NCBI GenBank assembly: GCA_022771695.1
Contig: JALEKJ010000065.1
Coordinates: 1 to 64,000, forward strand
Origin: Roseburia sp.
GTDB taxonomy: Bacteria > Bacillota > Clostridia > Lachnospirales > Lachnospiraceae
Length of the DNA stretch: 64,000 nt
Reading direction: 5' to 3'
Part shown: positions 37,297 to 46,331 of the stretch, one piece after another
How positions within the stretch are numbered: the stretch's first letter is position 1
Layout: each line of letters begins with the position of its first letter
Translations under genes and position numbers: made by a program
Notes under the pieces: generated by a model
Told to the model about the DNA's origin: nothing
The model's database searches: none
The model's input: the letters and a program-made list of their open reading frames with translations, nothing else

Positions 37297-37679
37297 TTGC
37301 AGGCAATTCTTATTTTAAGAAGTTATACAACAACACATTCCCGAGAAACAAATTTCAAAATCTTTTCGAGCCAAATCCGAGAATTTTAGAACTTGCGCCG
37401 GAAATTATGTTTCCTGTCTCTTCTGCCGACTGAACATTTCGCGGAGAATGTCCGTCCAGTAGAAGGCAACAAGTCGATGACTTTCTGGTTGCGCTAAATG
37501 GTCGCACTCACAGACGCGAATAAGCCTTGCTGCGGAACTCGATGCGTCCTCACATTTAAAACATAGCATCTTTCCGGCGCAAGTTCGTAAAAATTCCGGA
37601 TTTTGTAAGATGATTTTGAAATTTCGTTTCACCGGAAAGGTGACGTAATATAATTTCCTATAATAAGAATTGCCTGCAA
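37297..37679. repeat. 383-bp large imperfect palindromic element, no convincing gene
   Basis: The ends are perfect 18-bp inverted repeats: TTGCAGGCAATTCTTATT (37297-37314) and its complement (37662-37679). Pairing continues inward in register for about 115 bp per arm: 13 bp exact (37350-37362 with 37612-37624) and 16 bp exact, GAACTTGCGCCGGAAA (37389-37404 with 37571-37586), with partly matching DNA between. About 160 bp of mostly unpaired DNA lies in the centre. It fills the gap between two convergent transcription units. Candidates: miniature inverted-repeat mobile element, or a structured RNA. A minus-strand frame (37405-37632) runs through the centre but lacks a ribosome site. Confidence 0.85.
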
Positions 37680-37681
37680 CA

Positions 37682-37711
37682 AAAAAGGGTGTCTTGCGAC
37701 AACCCTTTTGC
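37682..37711 (-). terminator. Terminator of the lspA-PAP2 pair
   Basis: Read on the minus strand, AAAAGGGTTGTC, GCAA loop, GACACCCTTTTTT, with one bulged base and a T-run. Ends the minus-strand transcript just behind the PAP2 stop codon. Confidence 0.85.
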
Positions 37712-37712
37712 G

Positions 37713-38207
37713 TTAGATGATGTAGTATCCGATGATGCCGCTTGCGATTCCGATGAGTGCACCGACAATGACATCCCGAGGTTCATGGACACCTCCAATG
37801 ACACGGATGAGTGCCAGTACCACACCGATAACAAAAAGCAGGATGCCGGCATCGGTATGGAGATAGAATATGGTCATGGCAATGACGAACACGGAGAATA
37901 CATGGCGGCTCGGAAACGACTTGCCTGGCGAATCTTTTTCCAGCACCGGCGGAATGTCAAATTTTTCATAGGGTCTCGGCAGATTGATAACCCTTCGGAA
38001 AATCGAGACTGCCACAAAGGAGATGGCAGGAACCAAAATCGCACGAAGTAAAAACGGATGCTTTTGAAGGTATAAAAGAAGTAGAAATGCCGGATAAAGC
38101 AGGAAGATAAAACCGGTCAAAAGTCGATTTAGAAACTTTGTGAGGCGAATGCGCTTGGGGTTCTCCCGAATAATTCCGGTAAGCTTGATATAGGATTCCT
38201 TTGTCAT
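37713..38207 (-). CDS. PAP2-family membrane phosphatase
   Basis: Integral membrane phosphatase of 164 residues with about four to five helices. The three PAP2 motifs are visible: a KxxxxxxRP-like RRVINLPRPYEKF, FPSRHVFS, and RVIGGVHEPRDVIVG with the catalytic histidine. Likely dephosphorylates a lipid phosphate such as undecaprenyl or phosphatidylglycerol phosphate. GGAGG just before its ATG overlaps the end of the upstream lspA-like gene, with 1 bp between them, so they form an operon. Confidence 0.88.
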   Translation of the reverse strand: MTKESYIKLTGIIRENPKRIRLTKFLNRLLTGFIFLLYPAFLLLLYLQKHPFLLRAILVPAISFVAVSIFRRVINLPRPYEKFDIPPVLEKDSPGKSFPSRHVFSVFVIAMTIFYLHTDAGILLFVIGVVLALIRVIGGVHEPRDVIVGALIGIASGIIGYYII

Positions 38208-38208
38208 G

Positions 38209-38673
38209 CTAAGCCTCCTTACAGGTGCCGTCTACACTGAGTGCAGCAAGCAGAGCACCGATGAAAACACAGAAGTCAGAGACATTAAAGATAATTCGCC
38301 GTAACCATTTCGGACCAATATTGATGCGGAAATAATCGACGACATGCCCTTTTGTATAGCGGTCAAAGAGGTTGCTTAAGCCCCCGCCCAGTAAAAGTGC
38401 AAGCCCCGTTTTGGCAACCGGACGGTTAGAATAGCGGACGATAAAATAGTAAACCGTGCCGACCGCAATAAGCATTGCGGTATGAAGAAATTTAAGAATT
38501 TTCGGTTTTTGGGAAAGTAGATTTAATGCGGCACCTCTGTTATAATATTTCTCAAGAATAATCGCACCGTTAAGACGCGGGTGCTGCACTTTTCGGGCAT
38601 ATTTTTTATCCATATAGGATTTGATGATAAAGTCGAGCAGGAATACGCCTGCGGTAATAAAAAGATAACTCAT
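38209..38673 (-). CDS. lspA: Lipoprotein signal peptidase (LspA)-like protein
   Basis: Membrane aspartic peptidase of 154 residues, four helices. The catalytic aspartates are conserved: Asp113 in GHVVDYF and Asp133 in FNVSDF. The NxG region reads YNRGAALNLL, differing from the usual N-x-GAAFG/S, and the family's NLxDR is NLFDR. It may be a second, specialised signal peptidase II rather than the housekeeping one. Pairing with a PAP2 phosphatase is unusual. AAGGAGACC precedes the ATG on the minus strand. Confidence 0.8.
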   Translation of the reverse strand: MSYLFITAGVFLLDFIIKSYMDKKYARKVQHPRLNGAIILEKYYNRGAALNLLSQKPKILKFLHTAMLIAVGTVYYFIVRYSNRPVAKTGLALLLGGGLSNLFDRYTKGHVVDYFRINIGPKWLRRIIFNVSDFCVFIGALLAALSVDGTCKEA

Positions 38674-38708
38674 AGGTCTCCTTACTTGTGCATGTATTTA
38701 TATCATGT

Positions 38709-38736
38709 ATTATACTTTGAATTCGGGAAAATGCAA
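38709..38736 (-). promoter_or_regulatory. Promoter of the lspA-PAP2 pair
   Basis: On the minus strand TTGCAT (38731-38736), 16 nt, TATAAT (38709-38714), about 36 nt before the lspA-like start. Confidence 0.65.
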
Positions 38737-38797
38737 AGCTCTTTGCATGGAACTGTTGCTTTTTTTTATCTTGATTTGTGCACTTGCCCGTGAAGGG

Positions 38798-38826
38798 TTG
38801 CAACCGGATTCCGCTATTGATAAAGT
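38798..38826 (+). promoter_or_regulatory. Putative nagB promoter
   Basis: TTGCAA (38798-38803), 17 nt, TAAAGT (38821-38826), divergent from the lspA promoter and 56 nt before nagB. Confidence 0.5.
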
Positions 38827-38881
38827 CTAAGTATAAGCCGCGACAGAGCGGTAAAATAGATTTTGAACAGGGGGATAAGAG

Positions 38882-39613
38882 ATGAACATAATAAAAGCAA
38901 AGGATTATCAGGACATGAGCAGAAAGGCTGCGAATATTATTTCTGCACAGATTATCATGAAGCCGGATTGCGTGTTAGGGCTTGCAACTGGTTCCACGCC
39001 GATTGGTGCCTACGCGCAGTTGATTGACTGGTATAAAAAGGGTGATTTGGATTTCTCAAAAGTGTCTACCGTAAATTTGGATGAATATCGCGGACTAAAG
39101 CATTCTGACCCGCAGAGCTATTATTATTTTATGCATGAGAATCTGTTTGGTCATGTAAATATCCGTGAGGAGGCAACGCATGTGCCGGACGGTACGAATC
39201 CGGATGCGAAGCGTGCATGTGAGGAACATGAGGAGATTATTCGTAAGTTGGGAGGCATCGACCTTCAGCTTCTCGGACTTGGAAACAATGGACATATCGG
39301 ATTCAACGAGCCGGGGGAAGCTTTTGAGAAGGAGACGCATTGCGTGAATTTGACGAAGAGCACGATAGAGGCGAACTCCAGATTTTTTGAAAAAATCGAA
39401 GATGTGCCGACACAGGCATATACGATGGGTATCCGTACCATCATGATGGCGAAAAAGATTCTCGTCGTAGTGAACGGGGAAGGCAAGGCGGATATCGTTG
39501 CGCGCGCATTCTGGGGACCGGTGACACCGGAGGTACCGGCATCCATCCTGCAGATGCATCCGGATGTGACGGTTGTGGCGGACGAGGCGGCACTGTCGAA
39601 AGCACCGATGTAA
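38882..39613 (+). CDS. nagB: Glucosamine-6-phosphate deaminase
   Basis: Converts glucosamine-6-phosphate to fructose-6-phosphate and ammonia, in the cytoplasm; 243 residues, usual for Gram-positive NagB. Family features visible: LGLATGSTPIGAY near the N-terminus, NLDEYRGL with the catalytic Asp, GLGNNGHIGFNEP, and the C-terminal DVTVVADEAAL. GGGGGATAAG precedes the ATG. It is followed by nagA after 66 nt, so the two probably share a transcript. Confidence 0.95.
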   Translation: MNIIKAKDYQDMSRKAANIISAQIIMKPDCVLGLATGSTPIGAYAQLIDWYKKGDLDFSKVSTVNLDEYRGLKHSDPQSYYYFMHENLFGHVNIREEATHVPDGTNPDAKRACEEHEEIIRKLGGIDLQLLGLGNNGHIGFNEPGEAFEKETHCVNLTKSTIEANSRFFEKIEDVPTQAYTMGIRTIMMAKKILVVVNGEGKADIVARAFWGPVTPEVPASILQMHPDVTVVADEAALSKAPM

Positions 39614-39679
39614 TCCATAGAAATTGTGGGGATACGCGATGATTGCGCGAACCGAAAAAGTAATAGGAGGGGAAGGAAC

Positions 39680-40843
39680 ATGATTATTCAGAACGCACTT
39701 GTTTTTACTTTGAATCAGGGCTTTGTACTAAAGGACGTATGGATAAAAGACGGACGATTTGCAGAGCTGAGTGATGATTTTGCGCGGATACACAGCGAGT
39801 TGTTTGAAGCAGAGAAAAAAAGCGGCGGCGTTATCGACGCCGGGGGAAATTATCTGATTCCCGGATTGGTGGATGTACATTTTCATGGATGTGCCGGATA
39901 TGATTTTTCAGACGGCACAAAAGAGGCACTGGACACAATCTGTGCATATGAACTGCAGCATGGTATTACATCTATCTGTCCCGCGTCCATGACACTGGCA
40001 AAAGACACACTTCTTGGAATTTGCGAGAATGCATACGAATATGCAAAAACTCATGAAGAAGGTGCGCGCTTATGCGGTATTCATCTGGAAGGTCCGTTTA
40101 TCTCTATGGAGAAAAAGGGAGCACAGAATCCTGCGTTTATCCAAAAACCGGATGTACAGACTTTCCATGAGCTGCAGGAAGCTGCACATGGTTTGGTGCG
40201 GTTAATTACTATTGCACCGGAAGTAGAGGGGGCGGAAAACTTTATCCGCGAGTTGGCGAATGAGGTACATATTTCGGTGGGCCACACAACGAGTGATTAT
40301 GATACGGCATCCCGTGCGTTTGCACTGGGTGCAGACCATGTGACTCATACATACAATGCGATGCCGGGATTTACGCATCGTGCGCCGGGAGTGATTGGTG
40401 CAGCGTTTGACGCGGAATATGCAATGCCGGAGTTGATTTGTGATGGTATTCACATCAACCCGTCTGTGGTGCGTGCAACCTTCCGGTTATTCGGTGAGGA
40501 ACGCATGATTCTGATTAGCGACAGTATGATGGCGACCGGTATGGAGGATGGGAATTACTCGCTTGGAGGGCTGCCTGTTACAGTAAAAGGAAACCTCGCG
40601 ACATTGTCCGATGGCACGATTGCAGGTTCGGCAACAAACCTGATGGACTGTATGCGGACCGCTGTTAAGATGGGAATTCCGTTTGAGACGGCAGTGCGCG
40701 CAGCAACCTACAATCCGGCAAAATCCATTGGTGTGGACGATGTGTGCGGAAGTATTGAGGTTGGAAAGTATGGAGATTGTGTACTTTTGTCAAAAGAAGA
40801 TTTGTCTACGCAGAAGGTGATTCTCGGCGGGCAGGTTGTTTAG
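39680..40843 (+). CDS. nagA: N-acetylglucosamine-6-phosphate deacetylase
   Basis: Removes the acetyl group from GlcNAc-6-phosphate, feeding NagB; 387 residues. Metal-dependent amidohydrolase with the opening DVHFHGCAGYDF, HLEGPF, VGHTTSDY and HTYNAMPG histidine sites, and ILISDSMMATG with the catalytic Asp. The ATG at 39680 is preceded by AGGAGGGGAAGG; the frame extends upstream without a better start. Its stop codon overlaps the stop of the convergent AraC-type gene. Confidence 0.95.
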   Translation: MIIQNALVFTLNQGFVLKDVWIKDGRFAELSDDFARIHSELFEAEKKSGGVIDAGGNYLIPGLVDVHFHGCAGYDFSDGTKEALDTICAYELQHGITSICPASMTLAKDTLLGICENAYEYAKTHEEGARLCGIHLEGPFISMEKKGAQNPAFIQKPDVQTFHELQEAAHGLVRLITIAPEVEGAENFIRELANEVHISVGHTTSDYDTASRAFALGADHVTHTYNAMPGFTHRAPGVIGAAFDAEYAMPELICDGIHINPSVVRATFRLFGEERMILISDSMMATGMEDGNYSLGGLPVTVKGNLATLSDGTIAGSATNLMDCMRTAVKMGIPFETAVRAATYNPAKSIGVDDVCGSIEVGKYGDCVLLSKEDLSTQKVILGGQVV

Positions 40844-41733
40844 CTTTCCTTTGTCACCCCGGAATTTTTCCGGTATTCCCGCGGTGTCATCGCAAAACGT
40901 TTCTTAAATGTCCGGTTAAAATAGGACAGATTCTCATAACCAACCTCTGAGGCGATTGCAAGAATCGAGGAATCAGAGGATAGGAGCAGTCTCGATGCCA
41001 TGGTGAGCCGATATTCATTGAGGTAATCAATGAATGAGGTTCCCATGGTATTTTTAAAATATTTCATAAAGTGAGATTGACTTAAACCAACTTCGTTTGC
41101 AATCTCTTCGATGGTAATCTTATCCATGTAATGATTTTCTATATATTTTAAAATGAGTTTCAGCTTTTCCAGAGATTTATAATCTTTTTTGGGGCGCTCG
41201 TTAATCGCGCATTTGTTAGTCAGAATGAAAAAGAGCATAAAAAGCTGGCTCTTGATAAAGAGCTGATAACCGACAGGGTTTGTACGACTGATTTCATCGT
41301 TGGCATCCACGCAGGCAGCTATCTCTGCATAATGAGAAGACTCCGGCGTGTACAAAAGAGGCACGGAAAACGTACCGGAGAACAGCGGAGTGAGTAAATC
41401 TGTATTGCTGGTATCCGTCTTTTTGGAAATCAACATAGAAGGATGAAAAATGATATTTTCGTATTCCATAGTGTCCTGCTCGTGCTGTTCGATGGAATGG
41501 AGCTGTCCCGGAAGGATGAGCGCGATTGTCCCTGCACTTACGATATGTGATGTGAAATCCACCGTAATCGTTCCGGTTCCTTTTTTAATATAGATAAGCT
41601 CCAGTTCGTCGTGCCAGTGGAGTGGCACCTGCGTAAAGTCAAACGGAATGGAGCATAGATAGGTATTATAAGGAAACAGCGGATTCCCATGTGATTTTTT
41701 TTCCTGGTAATTTTCGTATTCTAAGATATTCAT
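40840..41733 (-). CDS. AraC-family regulator with cupin sensor
   Basis: Regulator of 297 residues. The N-terminal cupin-like domain (about 20-150) contains PLHWHDELELIYIKKGTGTI, the usual sugar-binding fold; the C-terminal AraC domain has IEEIANEVGLSQSHFMKYFK and ILAIASEVGYENLSYFNRTF. It is convergent with nagA, overlapping by 4 bp, and divergent from glgP. Targets are not visible; nag genes or glgP are the nearest candidates. Confidence 0.9.
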   Translation of the reverse strand: MNILEYENYQEKKSHGNPLFPYNTYLCSIPFDFTQVPLHWHDELELIYIKKGTGTITVDFTSHIVSAGTIALILPGQLHSIEQHEQDTMEYENIIFHPSMLISKKTDTSNTDLLTPLFSGTFSVPLLYTPESSHYAEIAACVDANDEISRTNPVGYQLFIKSQLFMLFFILTNKCAINERPKKDYKSLEKLKLILKYIENHYMDKITIEEIANEVGLSQSHFMKYFKNTMGTSFIDYLNEYRLTMASRLLLSSDSSILAIASEVGYENLSYFNRTFKKRFAMTPREYRKNSGVTKES

Positions 41734-41895
41734 GATAGTATTGTACCACTTTTTGAACCAATATTACAAGAAAAAGTGAGATATGCCACATATAATAGTC
41801 TCGTAAAGTACTTGTAACGTACTTGGGTTTGAAACGATTGGGGAACAGTTTAATGATGCCGGGGATTGGAGAGCACCCGAGATATGGAGGAAATC

Positions 41896-44148
41896 ATGAA
41901 TTTACAGGAAATCACAACAAAGAAATACGGTAGACCGATTGCACAGTGTACCAACGAAGAGCTTTACTACTCTTTACTTGCTATGACCAAGGATATGGCA
42001 AAGGAAAAAGAGAGCAATGAAGGAAAGAGAAAATTGTATTATATCTCTGCTGAGTTTTTAATTGGTAAGCTTCTGTCCAACAACTTAATCAATCTTGGCA
42101 TCTATGAGGATGTGAAGAAGCTTTTGGCAGAGAATGGCAAGAGCCTTGCAGAAATTGAGGAGGTTGAGCCGGAACCATCCTTAGGAAACGGTGGACTTGG
42201 ACGTCTGGCAGCATGCTTCCTTGACTCTATCGCAAGTCTTGGATTGAACGGTGACGGTGTAGGTTTGAACTATCACTACGGACTTTTCAAGCAGGTGTTT
42301 GAGAACAACCTGCAGCATGAGACGCCAAACCCATGGATTGAGAAGGAAAGCTGGCTGACCAAGACAGATGTAACGTATCCGATTCAGTTTGGCGGATTTA
42401 CCTTACAGTCCAGATTGTATGACATTGATGTAATCGGTTATGAGAACCGCACCACAAAGCTTCATCTGTTCGACGTTGAGACCGTGGATGAGAGCCTTGT
42501 CGGAGATGGTATTGATTTCGATAAAGAAAACATTGCAAAGAACCTGACATTGTTCTTATATCCGGATGATTCAGACGATAAGGGACGTATCCTTCGTGTA
42601 TATCAGCAGTACTTTATGGTAAGTAATGCGGCAAGATTAATTATCGACGAGACACTCGCAAGAGGCGGTGATTTACACAAGCTTCATGAGTATGCAGCAA
42701 TCCAGATTAACGATACACATCCAAGTATGGTGATTCCGGAGTTGATTCGTCTGTTGATGGAGCGCGGTATCCTTATGGATGAGGCAATCGAGATTGTATC
42801 GAAGACTTGTGCATATACAAACCATACCATCCTTGCAGAGGCACTTGAGAAATGGCCAATCCATTTCTTGGAGAAAGCAGTTCCGCAGTTATTGCCGATT
42901 ATCTATGAATTAAACAGCCGTATTGTGAAGAAATACGACGATAAATCCGTAGCGATCATCGATGATAATAAATTGGTTCACATGGCACACATGGATATCC
43001 ATTACGGATACAGTGTCAACGGTGTTGCTTACCTGCATACAGAAATCTTAAAGGATTCTGAGCTTAATAACTTCTACAAGATTTATCCGGAGAAGTTTAA
43101 CAATAAGACCAATGGTATTACGTTCCGCCGCTGGTTATTACACTGCAACCATGAACTTTCCGAGATGATTGAGTCTCTGATTGGACCTGGCTTTAAGAAA
43201 GATGCGACAGAGCTTGAAAAACTGGGCGCATATGTAAATGACGAGGCAGTATTACAGCGCCTTTTGGATGTGAAGAGTGCAAGAAAAGCTGAGCTTAAGA
43301 ATTACCTGGCAAAGACGCAGGGCATTGAGCTTGACGAGAACTCTATCTTCGATATCCAGATTAAGAGATTGCATGAGTATAAGAGACAGCAGATGAATGC
43401 GCTTTATGTCATTCATAAATATTTTGAGATTAAATCCGGTAAGAAGCCAAACCGCCCGATTACGGTCATTTTTGGTGCAAAGGCAGCTCCGGCTTACGTA
43501 ATTGCAAAAGATATCATCCATCTGATTCTCTGCTTACAGGAGCTCATCAGCAAGGACCCTGAGGTGGCACCATACTTAAAGGTTGTCATGGTAGAGAACT
43601 ACAATGTAACTTTAGCTGAGAAGTTGATTCCGGCAGCAGATATCCATGAGCAGATTTCTCTTGCATCCAAGGAAGCATCCGGTACTTCTAACATGAAGTT
43701 CATTTTAAACGGCGCTGTTGCAATCGGAACCATGGACGGTGCAAACGTTGAGATGCATGAGTTTGTAGGTGATGATAACATCTACATTTTCGGTGAATCT
43801 TCCGAGGCGGTAATCGAGCATTATGCAAAGGCTGACTATGTGTCTAGGGATTACTATGAGAAGGATGCGGACATCAAGCGTGCAATCGACTTTATCGTAA
43901 GTGATGAGCTGATGGCAGTCGGATGCAAGGAGAACTTAGAGCGTCTCTACAATGAGTTGTTGAACAAAGACTGGTTCATGACGCTTCCGGACTTCAAGGA
44001 TTATGTGGCAACCAAGGAGCGTATCTACGCAGACTATGAGGAACGCATGACTTGGGCAAAGAAGATGCTTGTAAACATCAGCAAGGCAGGATTCTTCTCT
44101 TCCGATCGTACCATTGCGCAGTACAATGAGGACATCTGGCACTTATAA
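41896..44148 (+). CDS. glgP: Glycogen/starch/alpha-glucan phosphorylase
   Basis: GT35 phosphorylase releasing glucose-1-phosphate from glycogen or maltodextrins; 750 residues, somewhat shorter than the roughly 800-residue enterobacterial and mammalian enzymes. The PLP-binding Lys601 lies in [15 protein letters not shown]. Other family landmarks: [27 protein letters not shown] and [14 protein letters not shown] before the ATG at 41896 sets the start; an in-frame TTG at 41866 is disfavoured. TATAAT at 41791-41796 may be its -10 box. Product would enter glycolysis through the phosphohexomutase. Confidence 0.95.
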   Translation: MNLQEITTKKYGRPIAQCTNEELYYSLLAMTKDMAKEKESNEGKRKLYYISAEFLIGKLLSNNLINLGIYEDVKKLLAENGKSLAEIEEVEPEPSLGNGGLGRLAACFLDSIASLGLNGDGVGLNYHYGLFKQVFENNLQHETPNPWIEKESWLTKTDVTYPIQFGGFTLQSRLYDIDVIGYENRTTKLHLFDVETVDESLVGDGIDFDKENIAKNLTLFLYPDDSDDKGRILRVYQQYFMVSNAARLIIDETLARGGDLHKLHEYAAIQINDTHPSMVIPELIRLLMERGILMDEAIEIVSKTCAYTNHTILAEALEKWPIHFLEKAVPQLLPIIYELNSRIVKKYDDKSVAIIDDNKLVHMAHMDIHYGYSVNGVAYLHTEILKDSELNNFYKIYPEKFNNKTNGITFRRWLLHCNHELSEMIESLIGPGFKKDATELEKLGAYVNDEAVLQRLLDVKSARKAELKNYLAKTQGIELDENSIFDIQIKRLHEYKRQQMNALYVIHKYFEIKSGKKPNRPITVIFGAKAAPAYVIAKDIIHLILCLQELISKDPEVAPYLKVVMVENYNVTLAEKLIPAADIHEQISLASKEASGTSNMKFILNGAVAIGTMDGANVEMHEFVGDDNIYIFGESSEAVIEHYAKADYVSRDYYEKDADIKRAIDFIVSDELMAVGCKENLERLYNELLNKDWFMTLPDFKDYVATKERIYADYEERMTWAKKMLVNISKAGFFSSDRTIAQYNEDIWHL

Positions 44149-44183
44149 AATAGAAAGTATCAACTTCATAAAATTTTTTCCTG

Positions 44184-44216
44184 AAAAAGTGCATCGCTTC
44201 GGCGGTGCACTTTTTT
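44184..44216 (+). terminator. Terminator after glgP with TTCG tetraloop
   Basis: GTGCATCGC, TTCG, GCGGTGCAC (44189-44210, one G-U pair), flanked by A5 and T6. Very stable. Confidence 0.92.
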
Positions 44217-44221
44217 GAAAC

Positions 44222-44278
44222 TTTACAAATTTTACATGTATTTGTTTTTTTTGCCGAGAAATTTTACAATTCTTTACA
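44222..44278 (+). promoter_or_regulatory. Four TTTACA direct repeats before the importer operon
   Basis: TTTACA occurs at 44222-44227, 44231-44236, 44263-44268 and 44273-44278, as two pairs with 9- and 10-nt periods. A possible -10 box TACACT is at 44311-44316 without a good -35, so activator binding is plausible. The pattern resembles a response-regulator (Pho-box-like) site, though Pho boxes usually have an 11-nt period. Confidence 0.4.
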
Positions 44279-44362
44279 GAAGCTTGATAGTCTGCCTTTT
44301 TTTTCAATGCTACACTCGTTAAGGTGAAAGACAAACGAAACACAGAAAGGATTATTAGTGCA

Positions 44363-45463
44363 ATGAGAAAAAAGGTTTTAAGGGCAACGGCAGCGTTGTT
44401 GGCGACAGCAACTTTTATGACAGGTTGTGGAGCGAAAGATAGTACCGCGAGTGTGGACTTAAGAGAAGTGCCATTGGAAGAAATTATTGAGAAGGCAAAA
44501 GAAGAAGGCGAAATCGCTTCCGTAGGTATGCCGGATGACTGGGCAAACTGGAGAGGAAGCTGGGAAAATATTACAGAGACCTATGGACTGAACCATGAAG
44601 ATACTGACATGAGCTCAGCAGAAGAATTGTCTACCTTTGAGACAGAGAAGGATGCGGCAACAAAGGATATTGGAGATGTGGGACAGGCGTTTGGACAGAC
44701 CGCTGTCGATATGGATGTCGCACAGCCTTATAAGGCGACAACATGGGATTCCGTTCCGGATTGGGCAAAAGATCCGGATGGCAACTGGGTAATAACTTAT
44801 GTGGGAACTATGAGCTGCATGACAAACAAGGGAAGAGTGGATGATACGATTGATTCATGGCAGGCGCTTTCTGACAGTGATTGCGTGGTGACGATTGGTG
44901 ATGTAGTGCGAGGAGCTTCTTCTCAGATGGCTGTGCTTTCCTGCGCTTATGCACTTGGCGGTGGTCCTGAGAATTTGGACCCGGCATTTGATTTCTTTAA
45001 GCAACTGGCAGAGGAAGGCAGATTGGATGCAGGTACCTACAGTCAGGAAAGAATGGAGAGAAATGAGATTGACGTATATCTTACCTGGGATTATCTCACC
45101 CTGCAGTATCGCGATTTGACTCAGGAAGCGGTACCGAATGCAGAAATTGACTGTCATGTTATGAGCGATGGAGCCATTCAGTCAGGCTATTGTCTGGTTA
45201 TCAATAAATATGCACCGCACCCGTATTCAGCAGCATTAACAGTAGAATACATGTTAAGCGACGAAGGGCAGATAGACCGAGCAAAAGGATATGCACGTCC
45301 AATCCGCTCTGACGTAGAACTACCGGCAGAATTGGCAGAAAAGATGATAGATGATGCGGAGTATACCAACACAATTCCGCTTACGGACAATGAAACAATT
45401 ACCGCGGCTTGTACAGAAATTGCTACACGCTGGGAAGAAGAAATCATTCCGCTCATGGATTAA
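44363..45463 (+). CDS. ABC importer substrate-binding lipoprotein (PotD/AfuA/PhnS-like)
   Basis: Solute-binding protein of 366 residues, lipobox ending at Cys22 (TFMTGC). The mature domain starts RE VPLEEIIEKAKEEGEIASVGMPDDW (in part: IIEKAKEEGEIASVGMP), a style seen in the family that binds iron, phosphonates, phosphate esters or polyamines, not sugars. It heads a complete importer (two permeases, ATPase) followed by a PHP-domain hydrolase. Ligand unknown; a small phosphate ester is a reasonable guess from the neighbour. GAAAGGA lies rather far from the ATG at 44363. Confidence 0.8.
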   Translation: MRKKVLRATAALLATATFMTGCGAKDSTASVDLREVPLEEIIEKAKEEGEIASVGMPDDWANWRGSWENITETYGLNHEDTDMSSAEELSTFETEKDAATKDIGDVGQAFGQTAVDMDVAQPYKATTWDSVPDWAKDPDGNWVITYVGTMSCMTNKGRVDDTIDSWQALSDSDCVVTIGDVVRGASSQMAVLSCAYALGGGPENLDPAFDFFKQLAEEGRLDAGTYSQERMERNEIDVYLTWDYLTLQYRDLTQEAVPNAEIDCHVMSDGAIQSGYCLVINKYAPHPYSAALTVEYMLSDEGQIDRAKGYARPIRSDVELPAELAEKMIDDAEYTNTIPLTDNETITAACTEIATRWEEEIIPLMD

Positions 45464-45480
45464 TAAGGGAGCTGGTGCGA

Positions 45481-46329
45481 ATGAACAATAAGTTGAAGAG
45501 AGTGGGCGGCAGAATGGCATTCTTTCTGCCGCTTGCATTTATTATTCTGTTTTTTGAATGCCTGCCGCTTGTGAGCATGATTATAAAAAGCTTTATGGAT
45601 CATGGAAGCTTTACGCTTGATAATTTTATACAAATTTTTGAAAAAACTATTTATGTGACGGCAATCAGAAACAGCCTATGGATTACGATGCTATCGACTG
45701 TTGTGGGACTAATCATTGACTTTTTCCTTGCGATGGCACTTAGCAGGGATACCGGAAAAAAGAAAAGCTTATATTTATCGCTGTTAAATCTTACCTCCAC
45801 CTTTTCCGGGGTGCCGCTCGCGATTGCATTTATTACAGTGCTGGGAACGTCGGGCGTGTTTGTATTAATCAGTGAGCAAATCGGATTTACACCACTTTCT
45901 GCATACAATCTGTATTCCATGAAGGGCATGTTCATTATTTATGTGTATTTCCAAATTCCGATGGGAACATTATTGCTTTTGCCAACGTTCGACAAGGTAA
46001 AGAAGGAATGGAAAGAAGCAGCGAGACTGATGAATGCAAGAAGTATCCGGTTTTGGTTGCAAATCGGAATACCGGTAATGATGCCGGGCATTTTGGGAAC
46101 CTTTAACATGCTGTTTGCCAATGCGATTGCTACCTATGCAACACCGTATCTGCTGGTCAATAACAGCATTGCATTACTTCCGGTAAAGATTGTTGATATG
46201 TTTGTTGGGGATGTCAAACAGCGCCCGGGATTAGGAAGTGCCCTTTCGATTGTGATGCTTGCCATTGTACTGATAGAAATCGGATTGACGAATCTTTGCA
46301 AAAAGCATTTTGAAAAAGGAACGAGGTGA
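45481..46329 (+). CDS. ABC importer permease 1 (PotB/PhnU-like)
   Basis: Six-helix permease of 282 residues. The coupling motif WKEAARLMNARSIRFWLQIGI is visible (EAA loop). The ATG at 45481 is preceded by AAGGGAGC; the frame upstream overlaps the binding-protein gene and is not used. Its stop overlaps the start region of the next gene. Confidence 0.88.
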   Translation: MNNKLKRVGGRMAFFLPLAFIILFFECLPLVSMIIKSFMDHGSFTLDNFIQIFEKTIYVTAIRNSLWITMLSTVVGLIIDFFLAMALSRDTGKKKSLYLSLLNLTSTFSGVPLAIAFITVLGTSGVFVLISEQIGFTPLSAYNLYSMKGMFIIYVYFQIPMGTLLLLPTFDKVKKEWKEAARLMNARSIRFWLQIGIPVMMPGILGTFNMLFANAIATYATPYLLVNNSIALLPVKIVDMFVGDVKQRPGLGSALSIVMLAIVLIEIGLTNLCKKHFEKGTR

Positions 46330-46331
46330 GA

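Noticed and set aside
37239-37433. Plus-strand frame of 64 codons across the response-regulator end and palindrome
   Set aside because: Overlaps the regulator gene and its terminator, no ribosome site.
37405-37632. Minus-strand frame of 75 codons with a Cys-x2-Cys and Cys-x-Cys pattern inside the palindromic element
   Set aside because: GTG start without ribosome site, and about 30 codons lie in the palindromic arm, so the sequence is constrained by pairing. Kept in mind as a possible element-encoded peptide if conserved copies exist.
44222-44278. Firm assignment of the TTTACA repeats as a Pho box
   Set aside because: Periods of 9 and 10 nt instead of 11, and no pho genes in the window; kept only as a hypothesis.
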